In this document: positions 34,218 through 43,700 of the stretch, piece by piece
Position numbering within the stretch: position 1 is the first letter of the stretch
Layout: the number at the start of each line of letters is the position of its first letter
Origin: Cellulomonas denverensis
GTDB lineage: Bacteria > Actinomycetota > Actinomycetes > Actinomycetales > Cellulomonadaceae
Length of the DNA: 64,000 bases
Reading direction: 5' to 3'
Assembly (NCBI RefSeq): GCF_012396125.1
Contig: NZ_JAAXOX010000010.1
Span: 1 to 64,000 of the forward strand
Position numbers and translations under genes: made by a program
The notes under the pieces: generated by a model
What the model was told of the DNA's origin: nothing
The model's database searches: none
Seen by the model: the letters and a program-made list of their open reading frames with translations, nothing else

Positions 34218-34985
34218 TCACAGGTCGTCCATCAGGACGTCGCGCAGGACGAGAGTGACCTGGAGTCCGCCGTCGACCACCTCGGCGTCATCGATCGTGG
34301 CCTGCGCGGCGAGCTGATCGGTGATGCCGGCCAGGTTGCCCAGCTGGTCGTTCAGGCCGAGCGGGAGCTGGACCGCATCCACCGTGACCCCACCGATGGT
34401 GGTCTGGGTGATCGTGGCGGTGAGCGCGCCGTCGGTGGCCGCGACCTGCAGGGACACCGACAGCGGCACGCCCAGCGTCTCGCCGGAGAGCACGAGCAGT
34501 CCGTCCTGCTCGGCGACCTGGAGGTCCCAGCCGGTGCGCTCGGCGAGCAGGGACTGCATGGTGCTCGACGGCAGGGTCGCGGTGACCGTGACCTCGTCGG
34601 CGCCTCGTTCGCCACGGATCCGCACACCGGTGGCCTGGGCCTGGACGTCCACGATGTCGACCCCGCGGATCCGGGCGGTGTCCGCCGTGACGTCGACCTC
34701 CCGGAGCTCGCCGCGGATCAGCTGGGGCAGCACCGGGGTCTGCGGCACGTCGACGTCGAGACTGCGGTCGGTGTGCAGCCCGTTGCGCACGGCGTCGGAG
34801 GCCAGGCTCTGCACCAGCGAGCGACTGGCGTACTCCGCGAGCAGCGCGCCTCCGGCGAGCAGGACCAGGGCGAGGACGAACGTGACCAGGCAGCCACGTC
34901 GGCGGCGTCGATCGGCAGGCACGGGCCCGACAGTACGTGGCCGGGCGTTCCGGGGTGCCCGGGATCGCCGATCTCTGCCGGACAT
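34218..34985 (-). CDS. LmeA/DUF2993 family envelope protein
   Basis: 255 residues from the ATG at 34985; a GTG at 34922 would give 234. A basic N-terminus (RRRRRGCLVTF) leads to one signal-anchor helix (FVLALVLLAGGALLAEYA). The exported part has the DUF2993 layout: SLVQSLASDAVRNGL, DVDVPQTPVLPQLIRGELREVDVTAD, then the IGGVTVDAVQLP and LAAQATIDDAEVVDGGL segments. LmeA of mycobacteria is needed for mannan elongation of lipomannan under stress; the same role here is only a family-level inference. Upstream of the M50-like gene in the same direction. Confidence 0.8.
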   Translation of the reverse strand: MSGRDRRSRAPRNARPRTVGPVPADRRRRRGCLVTFVLALVLLAGGALLAEYASRSLVQSLASDAVRNGLHTDRSLDVDVPQTPVLPQLIRGELREVDVTADTARIRGVDIVDVQAQATGVRIRGERGADEVTVTATLPSSTMQSLLAERTGWDLQVAEQDGLLVLSGETLGVPLSVSLQVAATDGALTATITQTTIGGVTVDAVQLPLGLNDQLGNLAGITDQLAAQATIDDAEVVDGGLQVTLVLRDVLMDDL

Positions 34986-35015
34986 TCACGCGCTCGGCCC
35001 GTCCTCACCTCCGAG

Positions 35016-35053
35016 TTGTCCACAGTGCCCGGGATTTCTGCCGTGGTCCCCAG
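35016..35053 (+). repeat. Bipartite intergenic repeat, copy 2 (TTGTCCACAG-N17-GTGGTCCCCAG)
   Basis: Same two blocks as copies at 31780 and 45146, spacer 17. The first block also matches an actinobacterial DnaA box (TTGTCCACA), but it is single. Located between divergent genes. Confidence 0.65.
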
Positions 35054-35147
35054 GTGTCGCGGCAGCGGTTGCGGGTGGCTGGGCCGCCGCGTTGACTCGA
35101 TCCAGGCCGGCGGTGGACCGGCGACCAGCACGAGACAGGGGCGGCAG

Positions 35148-35447
35148 ATGGGCATCGGCGACTACGTCGACAAGGCGAAGCAGGCACTGGCCGGTCGTGA
35201 GGACCAGGTGGCCGGAGCACTCGACAAGGCGGCCGATGCGGTCAAGTCCCGCACCGGCGACAGCACCGACCGCAAGATCGACTCGGCGGTCGACAAGGCC
35301 AAGGACTTCCTGGCGAAGCAGGGCGAGCACGGCCACGGCGAGTCCGCGGCCGGCCACCGTGACGCCGACCCCGCCCGCCCGGACGAGCACCGTCCCGCGG
35401 GCGCCCGCCACGACTCCCCCAGCACCCGCCCCGACCCCACGCACTGA
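35148..35447 (+). CDS. MT0933/Rv0909-type antitoxin-like small protein
   Basis: 99 residues. MGIGDYVDKAKQALAGREDQ and ALDKAADAVKSRTGDSTDRKIDSAVDKAKDFLAKQGE form two amphipathic helical segments as in the MT0933-like antitoxin family (Rv0909 of M. tuberculosis). The remainder is a His/Pro/Asp-rich disordered tail. No toxin gene is adjacent: the next gene, 11 bases downstream, is glucose-6-phosphate dehydrogenase. It also resembles CsbD-like stress proteins, so a true antitoxin role is uncertain. Confidence 0.75.
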   Translation: MGIGDYVDKAKQALAGREDQVAGALDKAADAVKSRTGDSTDRKIDSAVDKAKDFLAKQGEHGHGESAAGHRDADPARPDEHRPAGARHDSPSTRPDPTH

Positions 35448-35458
35448 ACGGAGACCCC

Positions 35459-36889
35459 GTGCCCCACCCGGAGACCGACCGTCCCACCCCCGAGCCTCCG
35501 GTGCTGCTGGTGCTGCACGGCGCCCGCGGCGACCTGGCCCGCCGACTCGTCCTCCCCGCCGTCGCCGAGCTCGCCGCGGCCGGGCTGCTGCCCGACCGCT
35601 GGACCGTGCTCGGCACCGGCCGGCGGGACGCGAGCGACGACGACTTCGCCGAGCTGGCCCGGGATGCGCTGAGCGAGTTCGGGCCGGAGGACGTCGACGG
35701 CGGCGTCTTCGACGGGCACCTGCACTATGCCCGCAGCTTCACCGAGGACGATCCCGGGGAACTAGTCGACGCCATCGCCCGGGAGACCGAGGCCCTGCGC
35801 GACGGCGGCACCGAGCCGACGGTGGTGCACTACCTGGCGGTGCCGCCGAGCGCCTTCGGCCCGACCACCCGCGGCCTGCGCGCCCACGGCCTGACCGACG
35901 GCATCCGGGTGGTGTACGAGAAGCCCTACGGCACCTCGTCCGAGTCCTTCGAGGAGCTGGACGCCCTGGTGCACGAGGTGCTGGACGAGGACCAGGTGTT
36001 CCGGATCGACCACTTCCTGGGCAAGGAGGCGACCCAGAACCTGCACGTGCTGCGGTCCGGGAACGAGCTGTTCAGCGGCGTGTGGAACGCCCGGCACGTG
36101 GCCGAGGTGCAGATCGATCTGCCGGAGACGCTGGACGTCGCCGACCGGGCCGACTTCTACGACGCCACCGGCGCCGCCCTGGACATGCTGGTCACGCACC
36201 TGTTCCAGGTGGCCGCCGAGGTCGCGATGGAGCCGCCGGCCCGGTTCGACGCCGCCCACCTGGCGGAGGCCCGCGAGCGGATGATCGGCTGCTTCCGGCC
36301 GCTGGACCCGGTCGAGGACGTGGTGCTGGGCCAGTTCGAGGGCTACCGGGGCATCGACGGGGTCGCCGACGACTCGTCCACCGACACCTTCGTCGCCGCG
36401 CGGCTGTGGGTGGACAACGACCGGTGGCGCGGGGTGCCGTTCCTGCTGCGCACCGGCAAGCGGATGGCGCGGTCGGCCCAGCAGGTGACGCTGGTGCTGC
36501 GCACCCCGGAGCAGCTGTTCGGCGAACCCAACGGACCCGGCCGGATCGCGCTGTCGCTGGCCGGCGACGGAGCGATCGAAGTCACCACCACGGTCAAGCG
36601 GCCCGGGCCGGACCTGCGGCTCGGCACCGGCACGGCCTCGCTGGCCCTGGAGGACGTCGACGGCGGCCGACCGGTGTCGGCCTACGGGTCGCTGCTGCAC
36701 GACGTGCTGGTCGGCGACCGGTCGCTGTTCACCACCCCGGAGGGTCTGCGGGCGGCCTGGCGGGCGTTCGCCCCGCTGCAGGGGCCGGACCGCCCGGCGC
36801 CGGAGCCCTACCGGCCGGGCAGCTGGGGACCGGCGGCCGCGGACCGGCTGACCGGTCCGGACGGCTGGGTGCTGGGCGACCAGGACTGA
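35459..36889 (+). CDS. zwf: Glucose-6-phosphate dehydrogenase
   Basis: 476 residues, GTG start. Oxidises glucose 6-phosphate to 6-phosphogluconolactone with NAD(P)+, the entry of the oxidative pentose phosphate route. N-terminal dinucleotide motif GARGDLARRLVLPA (usual G-x-S/T-G-D-L), then VVYEKPYGTSSESF (EKPxG), and the substrate/catalytic motif RIDHFLGKEATQNL with the essential His (~189). C-terminal landmarks: FLLRTGKRMA, YGSLLHDVL. Overall somewhat divergent from the main zwf of actinobacteria, suggesting a secondary isozyme. Followed by a strong bidirectional hairpin. Confidence 0.92.
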   Translation: MPHPETDRPTPEPPVLLVLHGARGDLARRLVLPAVAELAAAGLLPDRWTVLGTGRRDASDDDFAELARDALSEFGPEDVDGGVFDGHLHYARSFTEDDPGELVDAIARETEALRDGGTEPTVVHYLAVPPSAFGPTTRGLRAHGLTDGIRVVYEKPYGTSSESFEELDALVHEVLDEDQVFRIDHFLGKEATQNLHVLRSGNELFSGVWNARHVAEVQIDLPETLDVADRADFYDATGAALDMLVTHLFQVAAEVAMEPPARFDAAHLAEARERMIGCFRPLDPVEDVVLGQFEGYRGIDGVADDSSTDTFVAARLWVDNDRWRGVPFLLRTGKRMARSAQQVTLVLRTPEQLFGEPNGPGRIALSLAGDGAIEVTTTVKRPGPDLRLGTGTASLALEDVDGGRPVSAYGSLLHDVLVGDRSLFTTPEGLRAAWRAFAPLQGPDRPAPEPYRPGSWGPAAADRLTGPDGWVLGDQD

Positions 36890-36896
36890 CACCGGC

Positions 36897-36925
36897 GTGG
36901 GCCGGGCCACCACGGCCCGGCCCAC
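36897..36925. terminator. Bidirectional hairpin terminator
   Basis: Perfect 12-bp stem GTGGGCCGGGCC/GGCCCGGCCCAC with a five-base loop, eight bases after zwf and ten before the end of the converging FtsX-like gene. It probably serves both transcripts. Confidence 0.78.
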
Positions 36926-36934
36926 ACCGAGGAC

Positions 36935-39454
36935 TCACTCGTAGCTGATCGAGTCCAGCACCTTCATCCGGGCCGCGCGGATCGCCGGCCAGAGCGCGGC
37001 GATCACCCCGACCACCACGGCGAGCACCACCATCCCGGCCAGGTTCAGCCAGGGGATGGACAGCGTGCTGAAGCCGACGTCCTCCATCAGCCGGGGCAGG
37101 GTCGCGGCCAGCCCCACCCCGATCACCAGGCCCACCACGGTGCCGAAGACCGCGGTGAGCACGGACTCGACCACCACGGTGCCGGACAGCTGCAACCGGC
37201 CGAGACCGACCGCCCGCAACAGTCCGATCTCCCGGGTTCGCTCGATCACCGACAGCGCCAGGGTGTTGACGATGCCGAGCACCGCGATCACCACGGACAG
37301 CCCGAGCAGCGCGTACATGATCACCAGGATCTGATCGACCTGCGCCGCCAACGAGTTGGTCCACTCGTCGGCGGACATCACCGCCACCACCACGTACGGC
37401 TTGGCCGCGGCGGTCAGCTCGTCCTGCAGCCGGTCCAGGTCGGCGCCGGGGGCGGCATGGATCATCACCACGTCACACAGCTGCTGCACCCGCGGGACGA
37501 GTTGGTCCAGCTCGGACTGGCCGACCATCCACGGGGCGCCGATGACCTCGGTGGAGATGATCGCCCCGACCGTGAACTCCGTGCCGTTGAGGGTGACCTG
37601 GTCGCCGACCTCCCAGCCGTCGGCGTCCGCGGTCTCCTCCTTCACCACGGCCTGACCCTCGGCCAGCGTGTCCAGCGACCCGTCGACCACCTCGACGTTG
37701 ATCGACCGCCCGAACATCCCCTCCGGGATCCCGGCGACGATGCCCGCGCCGCCGTCCTGGACCGGCAGGAGGGCGAACCGCATCGCGTCCACCACCTCGA
37801 CGTCCGGCAGCGCCTCGACGTCGTCGATCAGACCGCCGGGGATCGCCCCGCTGATCTCGGACAAGACGAAGTCGCCATCGGTCTGCTGTTCGACGACATC
37901 GCTCAGCGAGCTCTTCGCCGACACCGCGATCACCGACACCGCCCCCACCAGCGCCATCCCGATCATCAGCGCGCCGGCGGTGTTGGCGGTGCGCCGGGGG
38001 TTGCGGACCACATTGCCCCGGGCGAGACGGCCGACCGGGCGGAACAGCCGGGCCAACGGCCAGGCCAGTGCCCCGACCACCGTGCGAGCCAGCACCGGGG
38101 AGAGCATCAGGACGCCGATCAGCACCGCGGCGGCACCGATCCCGTCCACCGTCAGCGCCCAGCTCGCCTCCGCCTGGGACACCGCGACCACGATCGCCCC
38201 GGCACCGAGCAGCACCAGCGCCAGGCCACCGAGTGCCCGGGGGCGCAGCGACCGCTCCGTGGTGACCACCTCGTCCCGCATCGCCTCGACCGGCGGCACC
38301 AGTGCGGCACGCCGGGCCGGGACGGCGGCGGCCAGCACACTGACCACGGTGCCGACCAGCATCGACACCACGATGGTGGCGGTGTCGACCGGCAGGTCAC
38401 CGGCCATCTCCATCCCCATCGAGCCCAGCACCGACCGCAGCACCTCGACCAGGCCGAACCCGCCCAGGACGCCGAGCGCGGAGCCCACCAGGCCGACGAT
38501 CGCCGCCTGGCCGAGGATCGAGCCGAACACCTGGAGCGGCGAGGCGCCGACCGCCCGGAGCAGCGCGAACTCGCGCATCCGCTGCCGGACCGACATCGCG
38601 AAGGTGTTGGAGATGATGAACGCGCCGACGAACAGGGCGATCCCGGCGAACACCAGCAGGAAGGTCGCCACGAAGCCGAGGATGTCGTCGATCCCGGCCT
38701 GGAGGTCCGCCCGGACGTCGTCGCCGGAGACCGCCTCGACGCCGGGGCCGGTCAGCGGTGCCAGCCGTTCGACCAAGGTGTCCTGGTCGACGCCCGGCTC
38801 GGCGTAGATCTCGACCGAACCGACCTGCCCGTCCGGAGCCAGCTGGGCCAGTGCGGCGTCGGCGTTCAGCAGCACGATGCTCGCGCCCATCATCGCCGCC
38901 TCGGGGTCGATCATCCCGACCACGGTGACCTCGGTCAGCTGCCCGGCGAGCACGATCGAGGTGGTGTCCCCGATCTCCAGCCCGGACGACTCCAGGGTGG
39001 CCTTCTCCAGGGCGATCTCCGTCGCGTCCCGCGGCCCCCGGCCCTCCGCCGGGTCACCCCAGTTCGGGTCGTCGGCGTGCCAGAGCACCGCCATGCTCGG
39101 CGCCTGGGTGCTCTGCACCGCGGTGCCGTCCGCCCCGATCAGCACCACCGACACACTGAGGGTCGGCAGTGCGGTGGCGACACCCTCCACCTCGGCCGCC
39201 TCGTCCGCGAGCGTGAGCGGCACCGTCCCGGTGGTGCTGCCCATCGAGGACAACGAGTCGTCGTCGCTCTGGGGCGCCATCAGGTAGGCGTCAGCCGGGG
39301 CGGAGGACTCCACGATCCCGGCGAACGACCCAGACATCATCGACCGCAGCGAGAACGTGCCGGCGACGAAGGCCACTCCCAGCGCCACCGCCAGCAGCGA
39401 CAGCAGGAACCGGCCGATGTGCGCCCGCACCGAGCGCCAGCCCACCCGCCACAT
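36935..39454 (-). CDS. ABC transporter permease, FtsX/MacB-type double-module
   Basis: 839 residues. Ten TM helices: one N-terminal (HIGRFLLSLLAVALGVAFVAG), an extracellular domain, an FtsX triplet (~265-390), two central helices, another large external domain and a C-terminal FtsX triplet (MYALLGLSVVIAVLGIVNTLALSVIERTREIGLLRA). Duplicate FtsX cores and large outer domains fit permeases that export lipids or peptides or drive envelope steps rather than import. The ATG at 39454 overlaps the stop of the ATPase gene (ATGA), so the pair is one transporter. Confidence 0.92.
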   Translation of the reverse strand: MWRVGWRSVRAHIGRFLLSLLAVALGVAFVAGTFSLRSMMSGSFAGIVESSAPADAYLMAPQSDDDSLSSMGSTTGTVPLTLADEAAEVEGVATALPTLSVSVVLIGADGTAVQSTQAPSMAVLWHADDPNWGDPAEGRGPRDATEIALEKATLESSGLEIGDTTSIVLAGQLTEVTVVGMIDPEAAMMGASIVLLNADAALAQLAPDGQVGSVEIYAEPGVDQDTLVERLAPLTGPGVEAVSGDDVRADLQAGIDDILGFVATFLLVFAGIALFVGAFIISNTFAMSVRQRMREFALLRAVGASPLQVFGSILGQAAIVGLVGSALGVLGGFGLVEVLRSVLGSMGMEMAGDLPVDTATIVVSMLVGTVVSVLAAAVPARRAALVPPVEAMRDEVVTTERSLRPRALGGLALVLLGAGAIVVAVSQAEASWALTVDGIGAAAVLIGVLMLSPVLARTVVGALAWPLARLFRPVGRLARGNVVRNPRRTANTAGALMIGMALVGAVSVIAVSAKSSLSDVVEQQTDGDFVLSEISGAIPGGLIDDVEALPDVEVVDAMRFALLPVQDGGAGIVAGIPEGMFGRSINVEVVDGSLDTLAEGQAVVKEETADADGWEVGDQVTLNGTEFTVGAIISTEVIGAPWMVGQSELDQLVPRVQQLCDVVMIHAAPGADLDRLQDELTAAAKPYVVVAVMSADEWTNSLAAQVDQILVIMYALLGLSVVIAVLGIVNTLALSVIERTREIGLLRAVGLGRLQLSGTVVVESVLTAVFGTVVGLVIGVGLAATLPRLMEDVGFSTLSIPWLNLAGMVVLAVVVGVIAALWPAIRAARMKVLDSISYE

Positions 39455-40209
39455 CAGAGCGCCGCCTCGGCACGCTGCGGGGTGAGCGAACCGAGCTTCG
39501 CCAAGACGGTCTCCGGCGTGGGGTCGACCAGCTCGCCGACCAGGCGGCCGTCCGCGAGGAACAGCACCCGGTGCGCATACGACGCCGCCGTCGGGTCGTG
39601 GGTCACCATCACCACCGACTGCCCGAGCTGGTCCACCGACCGGCGCAGGAAGCCGAGCACCTCACCGGAGGAGGTGGAGTCCAGGTTGCCGGTCGGCTCG
39701 TCGGCGAAGACCACCGCGGGCCGGGTGACCAGGGCCCGGGCACACGCCACCCGCTGCTGCTGGCCACCGGAGAGCTGGCCGGGCTTGTGCGAGAGCCGGT
39801 CGCTCAGGCCCACCGCCTCGACCACCTGGTCCAGCAGGGTGCGGTCGACCGGCTTGCGCGCGATGTCCAGCGGCAGGGTGATGTTCTCCAGCGCGGTCAG
39901 GGTCGGCACCAGGTTGAACGCCTGGAACACGAAGCCGAGCCGGGTGCGGCGCAGCTTGGTCAGCTCGCGCTCGCTCATCCGGGACACCGGCTCGCCGTCG
40001 ACGACCACCTCGCCGGAGTCGACCCGGTCCAGCCCGGCCATGCAGTGCATCAGGGTCGACTTCCCGGAGCCGGAGGGCCCCATGATCGCGGTCATCCGGC
40101 CGCGCTCGAAGTCCACGTCCACGCCGGCCAGCGCGCGGACGGCCGCCTCGCCGGTGCCGTAGGTCTTGACCAGGCCGCGCGCGGTGGCGATCGCCTCTGT
40201 GGTCGTCAT
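39454..40209 (-). CDS. ABC transporter ATP-binding protein (LolD/MacB-type)
   Basis: 251 residues. ATPase partner of the downstream FtsX-like permease. Walker A GPSGSGKSTLMH (~residue 45), Q-loop FVFQAFNLVPTLTALEN, signature LSGGQQQRVACARAL (~147-161), Walker B AVVFADEPTGNLDS, H-loop VVMVTHDPTAA. The LDS after Walker B and the 'NLVPTLTALENI' text are typical of the MacB/LolD subfamily. The ATG follows AAGGAGAGGG. A perfect 14-base palindrome lies 37 bases upstream. Confidence 0.95.
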   Translation of the reverse strand: MTTTEAIATARGLVKTYGTGEAAVRALAGVDVDFERGRMTAIMGPSGSGKSTLMHCMAGLDRVDSGEVVVDGEPVSRMSERELTKLRRTRLGFVFQAFNLVPTLTALENITLPLDIARKPVDRTLLDQVVEAVGLSDRLSHKPGQLSGGQQQRVACARALVTRPAVVFADEPTGNLDSTSSGEVLGFLRRSVDQLGQSVVMVTHDPTAASYAHRVLFLADGRLVGELVDPTPETVLAKLGSLTPQRAEAAL

Positions 40210-40245
40210 CGGGGTCCCTCTCCTTGAAAAGCGTCAGCGACCGGC

Positions 40246-40259
40246 CCAGGTGAACCTGG
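40246..40259. promoter_or_regulatory. Palindrome CCAGGT-GA-ACCTGG upstream of the ABC operon
   Basis: Perfect 6-2-6 inverted repeat, 37-50 bases upstream of the ATPase start codon, in the 190-base divergent gap. Position and form suit an operator for a dimeric repressor (TetR/PadR/GntR-like); no regulator gene is adjacent. Confidence 0.45.
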
Positions 40260-40401
40260 TCACAATGACGCTACTGAGCCGGAAACTGCCGGCCCATCGG
40301 GGAAACCCCCGACTTACCCCCGACCCTGCCCCTGACCAGCCCTTACTCCCTCGGCGAGCTGAGCGATACGGGCGGTTCTACCCTGGTGGCGGGGTCTGAC
40401 G

Positions 40402-40761
40402 ATGACGTGGTCCTGGCTGCTCCTGGTGCTCGTCCCGCCGGTGATCACCGGTGGTGTCCTGGTCGTGCTCCGGCGCAGGCGGCGTGCCGCGGCGGCGCTC
40501 GCCCGGTTCCCCGATCCGTTCGACGCGTTGCTGGTGCAGACCCGGCTGTCGATCGTGGCCCAGCACCTGCGGCGGTTGGAGGACGACCCGCGCGCGTGGG
40601 CCCGGGCGGAGCGGATCATCGCCGGGCAGCTGGCCTACGACCAGTTGCTGGCGGAGGCCTGTCGACTGGCCGGGGTGGAGGTGCTGCCCCGGGCGAAGGG
40701 CGACCCGTGGGAGCGGCTGCGCGAGGAGGTGGAGTTGACCGCGCGCGGCTGGACCTGGTGA
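40402..40761 (+). CDS. Small membrane-anchored hypothetical protein
   Basis: 119 residues; no family recognised. One N-terminal TM helix (SWLLLVLVPPVITGGVLVVL) is followed by a basic RRRRR patch, so the helical C-terminus (FDALLVQTRLSIVAQHLRRLEDD ... AERIIAGQLAYDQLLAEACRLAG) is inside the cell. ATG with GGGGTCTG upstream. Divergent from the ABC operon and convergent with sbcC, nine bases away. Codon use is like its neighbours and it looks genuine. Confidence 0.75.
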   Translation: MTWSWLLLVLVPPVITGGVLVVLRRRRRAAAALARFPDPFDALLVQTRLSIVAQHLRRLEDDPRAWARAERIIAGQLAYDQLLAEACRLAGVEVLPRAKGDPWERLREEVELTARGWTW

Positions 40762-40769
40762 GCCGCCCC

Positions 40770-43700
40770 TCAGCCCGCGATCACGCTCAGCGACGACGAC
40801 CCGTCCGCCCGCCGCCGCACCGCGATCCGCTCGGCGATCGCCGACTTCATCGCCTCGACGTGCGACACCAGGCCGACCACCCGGCCCCCGGCCCGCAGGT
40901 GTCCGAGCTCGGTGAGCACCGCGTCCAGGGTGTGCGGGTCCAGGCTGCCGAAGCCCTCGTCGATGAACAGGGTGCCCAGCTCGATCCCACCGGCCTCCGC
41001 GGTGACCACGTCCGCCAGCCCGAGCGCCAGGCAGAGCGAGACGTAGAACGTCTCCCCGCCGGACAGCGTCTTGGGGTTGCGGGTGTCGCCGCTGTGGTGG
41101 TCAATGATCCGCATCGCCAGGCCCAGTCGGCGGCTGCGGGTCTCCCGCTCGTGCGAGGTGGCGAGCTCGAAGCGGCCGTCCGACATCTGCCGCAGCCGGT
41201 CGTTCGCCGCGGCGACCACGTCCTCGAACCGGCGTTGCAGCACGTAGGTGCCCAGCGACAGGCCCTGCCCGCCGTCCTGCCCCGCCGCCAGCCGGGCCAT
41301 CCGGGTGACCGGCGCCGCCCGGCGCAGCAGGTCCCCGGCCTGCGCCGCGGCGGTGTGCACCTGGCGGTCGGCCTGGTCGGCCTCCGTCACCCGGCGGCGG
41401 TCCACCGCCGCGGTGGCCGAGGCCTGTTCCGCGCTCACGCGCAGCTCCTCGGCGGTGGCCAGCGCCTCGGCGGCGCGACGGCGGTCGGCGTCGAGGTCGG
41501 CGGTGGCGTCGATCCCGGCCAGCTCGGGTTCGGCGAGTCCGGCCAGCACCCGGTCCCAGGCCGACCGGTGCGCGGTGATCGCGGCATCCAGGGCGTCGGC
41601 CTCGGCGGCGGGCAGCACCCCCGCCCGCGCGGCGGCCACCGCGTCCTCCGGCAGCTCGGCCCCGTCCGCCGGCAGGTCGGCCCCGTCCGCCGGTAGCCCG
41701 GTCCCGTCCGCCGGCAGGTCAAGGGCATCCACCGGTTCGGCCAGCATGCCCCGCCCGTCCAGAAGCGTCTGCTCGCCATCGCCGGCGGGTAGCCCCGGCG
41801 CGGCGAGGAATCCCTGCTCCACCAGCGCGTGCCGGAGTCGCCGCTGCCAGTCCGCGACCTGCTCCCGGGCGGCCCGCACCCCACCCCAGGCGTCCAGCAC
41901 CGCATCGGCGGCCTCGGCCCGGGACCGCTCGGCGCTCTGCCGGGCGGCCACGGTCGGGTTGCCGTCCAGTGCGGCGCGCACCTCGGCGCGGTCGCGATCG
42001 AGCTGGTCGGCGGCCTGAGCGGCGGTGTGCTCGGCGCGACCCAGCTCGGCGACCGCGGCCTCCCGGCGGGTCCGCAGCTCCTCGGTGGCCCGGTCGTGGT
42101 CGCGCAGCCGGTCGGCGCAGCGCTGCTGCTCGGCCACCGCGGACCGGGCGGCGTCCAGCTCCACGGCAGCGGCGGACAGCTCGGCCTCGGCGGCGGCCAG
42201 ATCCCGGCCACCGGTGCGCTCCGCGAGCGCCGACACCCGGGCGACCAGGGCGGTCAGGGCGGAATCGGCGTCGCGCAGTCGTTCCTCGACCGCCCGGCGC
42301 TGATCCTCGGCCTCGGCGACCTGCTCGGCGGTGACGTGCCCGTCGGCGAGCGCGGTCGGTGCCGGGTGCTCGACGGCGCCGCACACCGGGCAGGGCTCCC
42401 CGTCGGCGAGGGTGCCGGCCAGCTCACCGGCGATCCCGCGCAGCCGGGCCGCCCGCAGCGCACTCTCCCGCTCGGCGGCGGCCAGCGCGGACGCGGCTGC
42501 TTGCGATCGGTGTTCGGCGGCCTGGTCCCGGCGGGCGGTCACGGTGGCGTGTTCGCGCACCGCGTCCAGCACGCTCCCGGCGGTCTGCCAGGCCTGCTCC
42601 CGCGCGGTCAGGGTGTGCGCCAGGGCGGTGGCGGCGTCCAGCGCGGCGGTCAGGTCCTGCCGCTGGTCCGGGCGGGCGGCGAGGCGCAGGTCCAGGTCGG
42701 CGACGGCGGCCCGGCAGCTGTCTGCGGCGGCGCGCAGCCGGGCCAGGTCCTCGGTGCGGCGGTCGAGGCCGGACTCCAGGTCGACCAGCCGGGTCAGAGT
42801 CGCGACGTGGTCGCGGGCCCGGTCGCGCAGCTCGGTCAACCGGCGGACCGATCCCGGGTCGACGCCGACGGGCATCCCGGCCGGCATCCGGTCCTGGGCC
42901 GCCGCGAGTTCCTTGTCCGCCGCGGCCACCCGTTCGCGCGCCTCGTCCCAGCCGCGCAGCAGCGGGGCGACGGCGCCGGCCCGGCGCGCCAGGTCCAGGC
43001 GTGCCCGGTCCCGGCCGATCCGCTCGGCCGCCGCGGCGATCCGGTCCCGCTCCGCGGTGAGCGCCACCCAGCGCTCGACCCGCCGGACCCGCTCGGCGGC
43101 GGTGTCGGCGTGCTGCCGGGCCTGCTGGGCGCGCAGCCCCGCGGCGGTGGCCGCCTCCGCACTCGCCTCGGCGGCGGCCCGGACCCCGGTCAGCAGCTCG
43201 CCGGTCTCCCGGAGCACGCCGGCCAGGTCCTCGTCCACCTGCGCGGTCAAGGGTTCGCTCCGGCCGGCCGCCGCGCAGAACCGCTCGACCGCGAGCTGCA
43301 CGGCGGTGCGGGCGGCCTCGACCTCGCGCTGGGCGGCCCGGCGGTCCTCGTCCAGGCGGTGTTCCAGCCGGTCGTAGACCTCGGTGCCGAAGATGCGTTG
43401 CAGCAGCACCCGCCGGTGCTCGGGCTCGGCGCGCAGGAACCCGGCGAACTCGCCCTGCGGCAGCACCATCGTCTGCACGAACTGGGTCCGGTCCAGGCCG
43501 ATGATCGCGGTGAGCTCGGCGCCGGCCTCGTCCAGCCGGGTGGAGACGATCTCCCCCACCGGCTCGGACTGCGGGTCGTCGGGCACCGCGGTCAGCCGCC
43601 ACAGCTTCACGGTGGCGTTCTGCCGGACGGTGCCGGTGCCGCGCTTCTTGGCCCGGTCGTAGGCGGGCGTGCGCCGGACCCGGTAGACGCCGTGCGCGGT

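Noticed and set aside
35016-35024. DnaA-box-like TTGTCCACA as a replication origin
   Set aside because: A single box, no AT-rich unwinding region, no dnaA/dnaN/gyrB nearby; better explained by the bipartite intergenic repeat.
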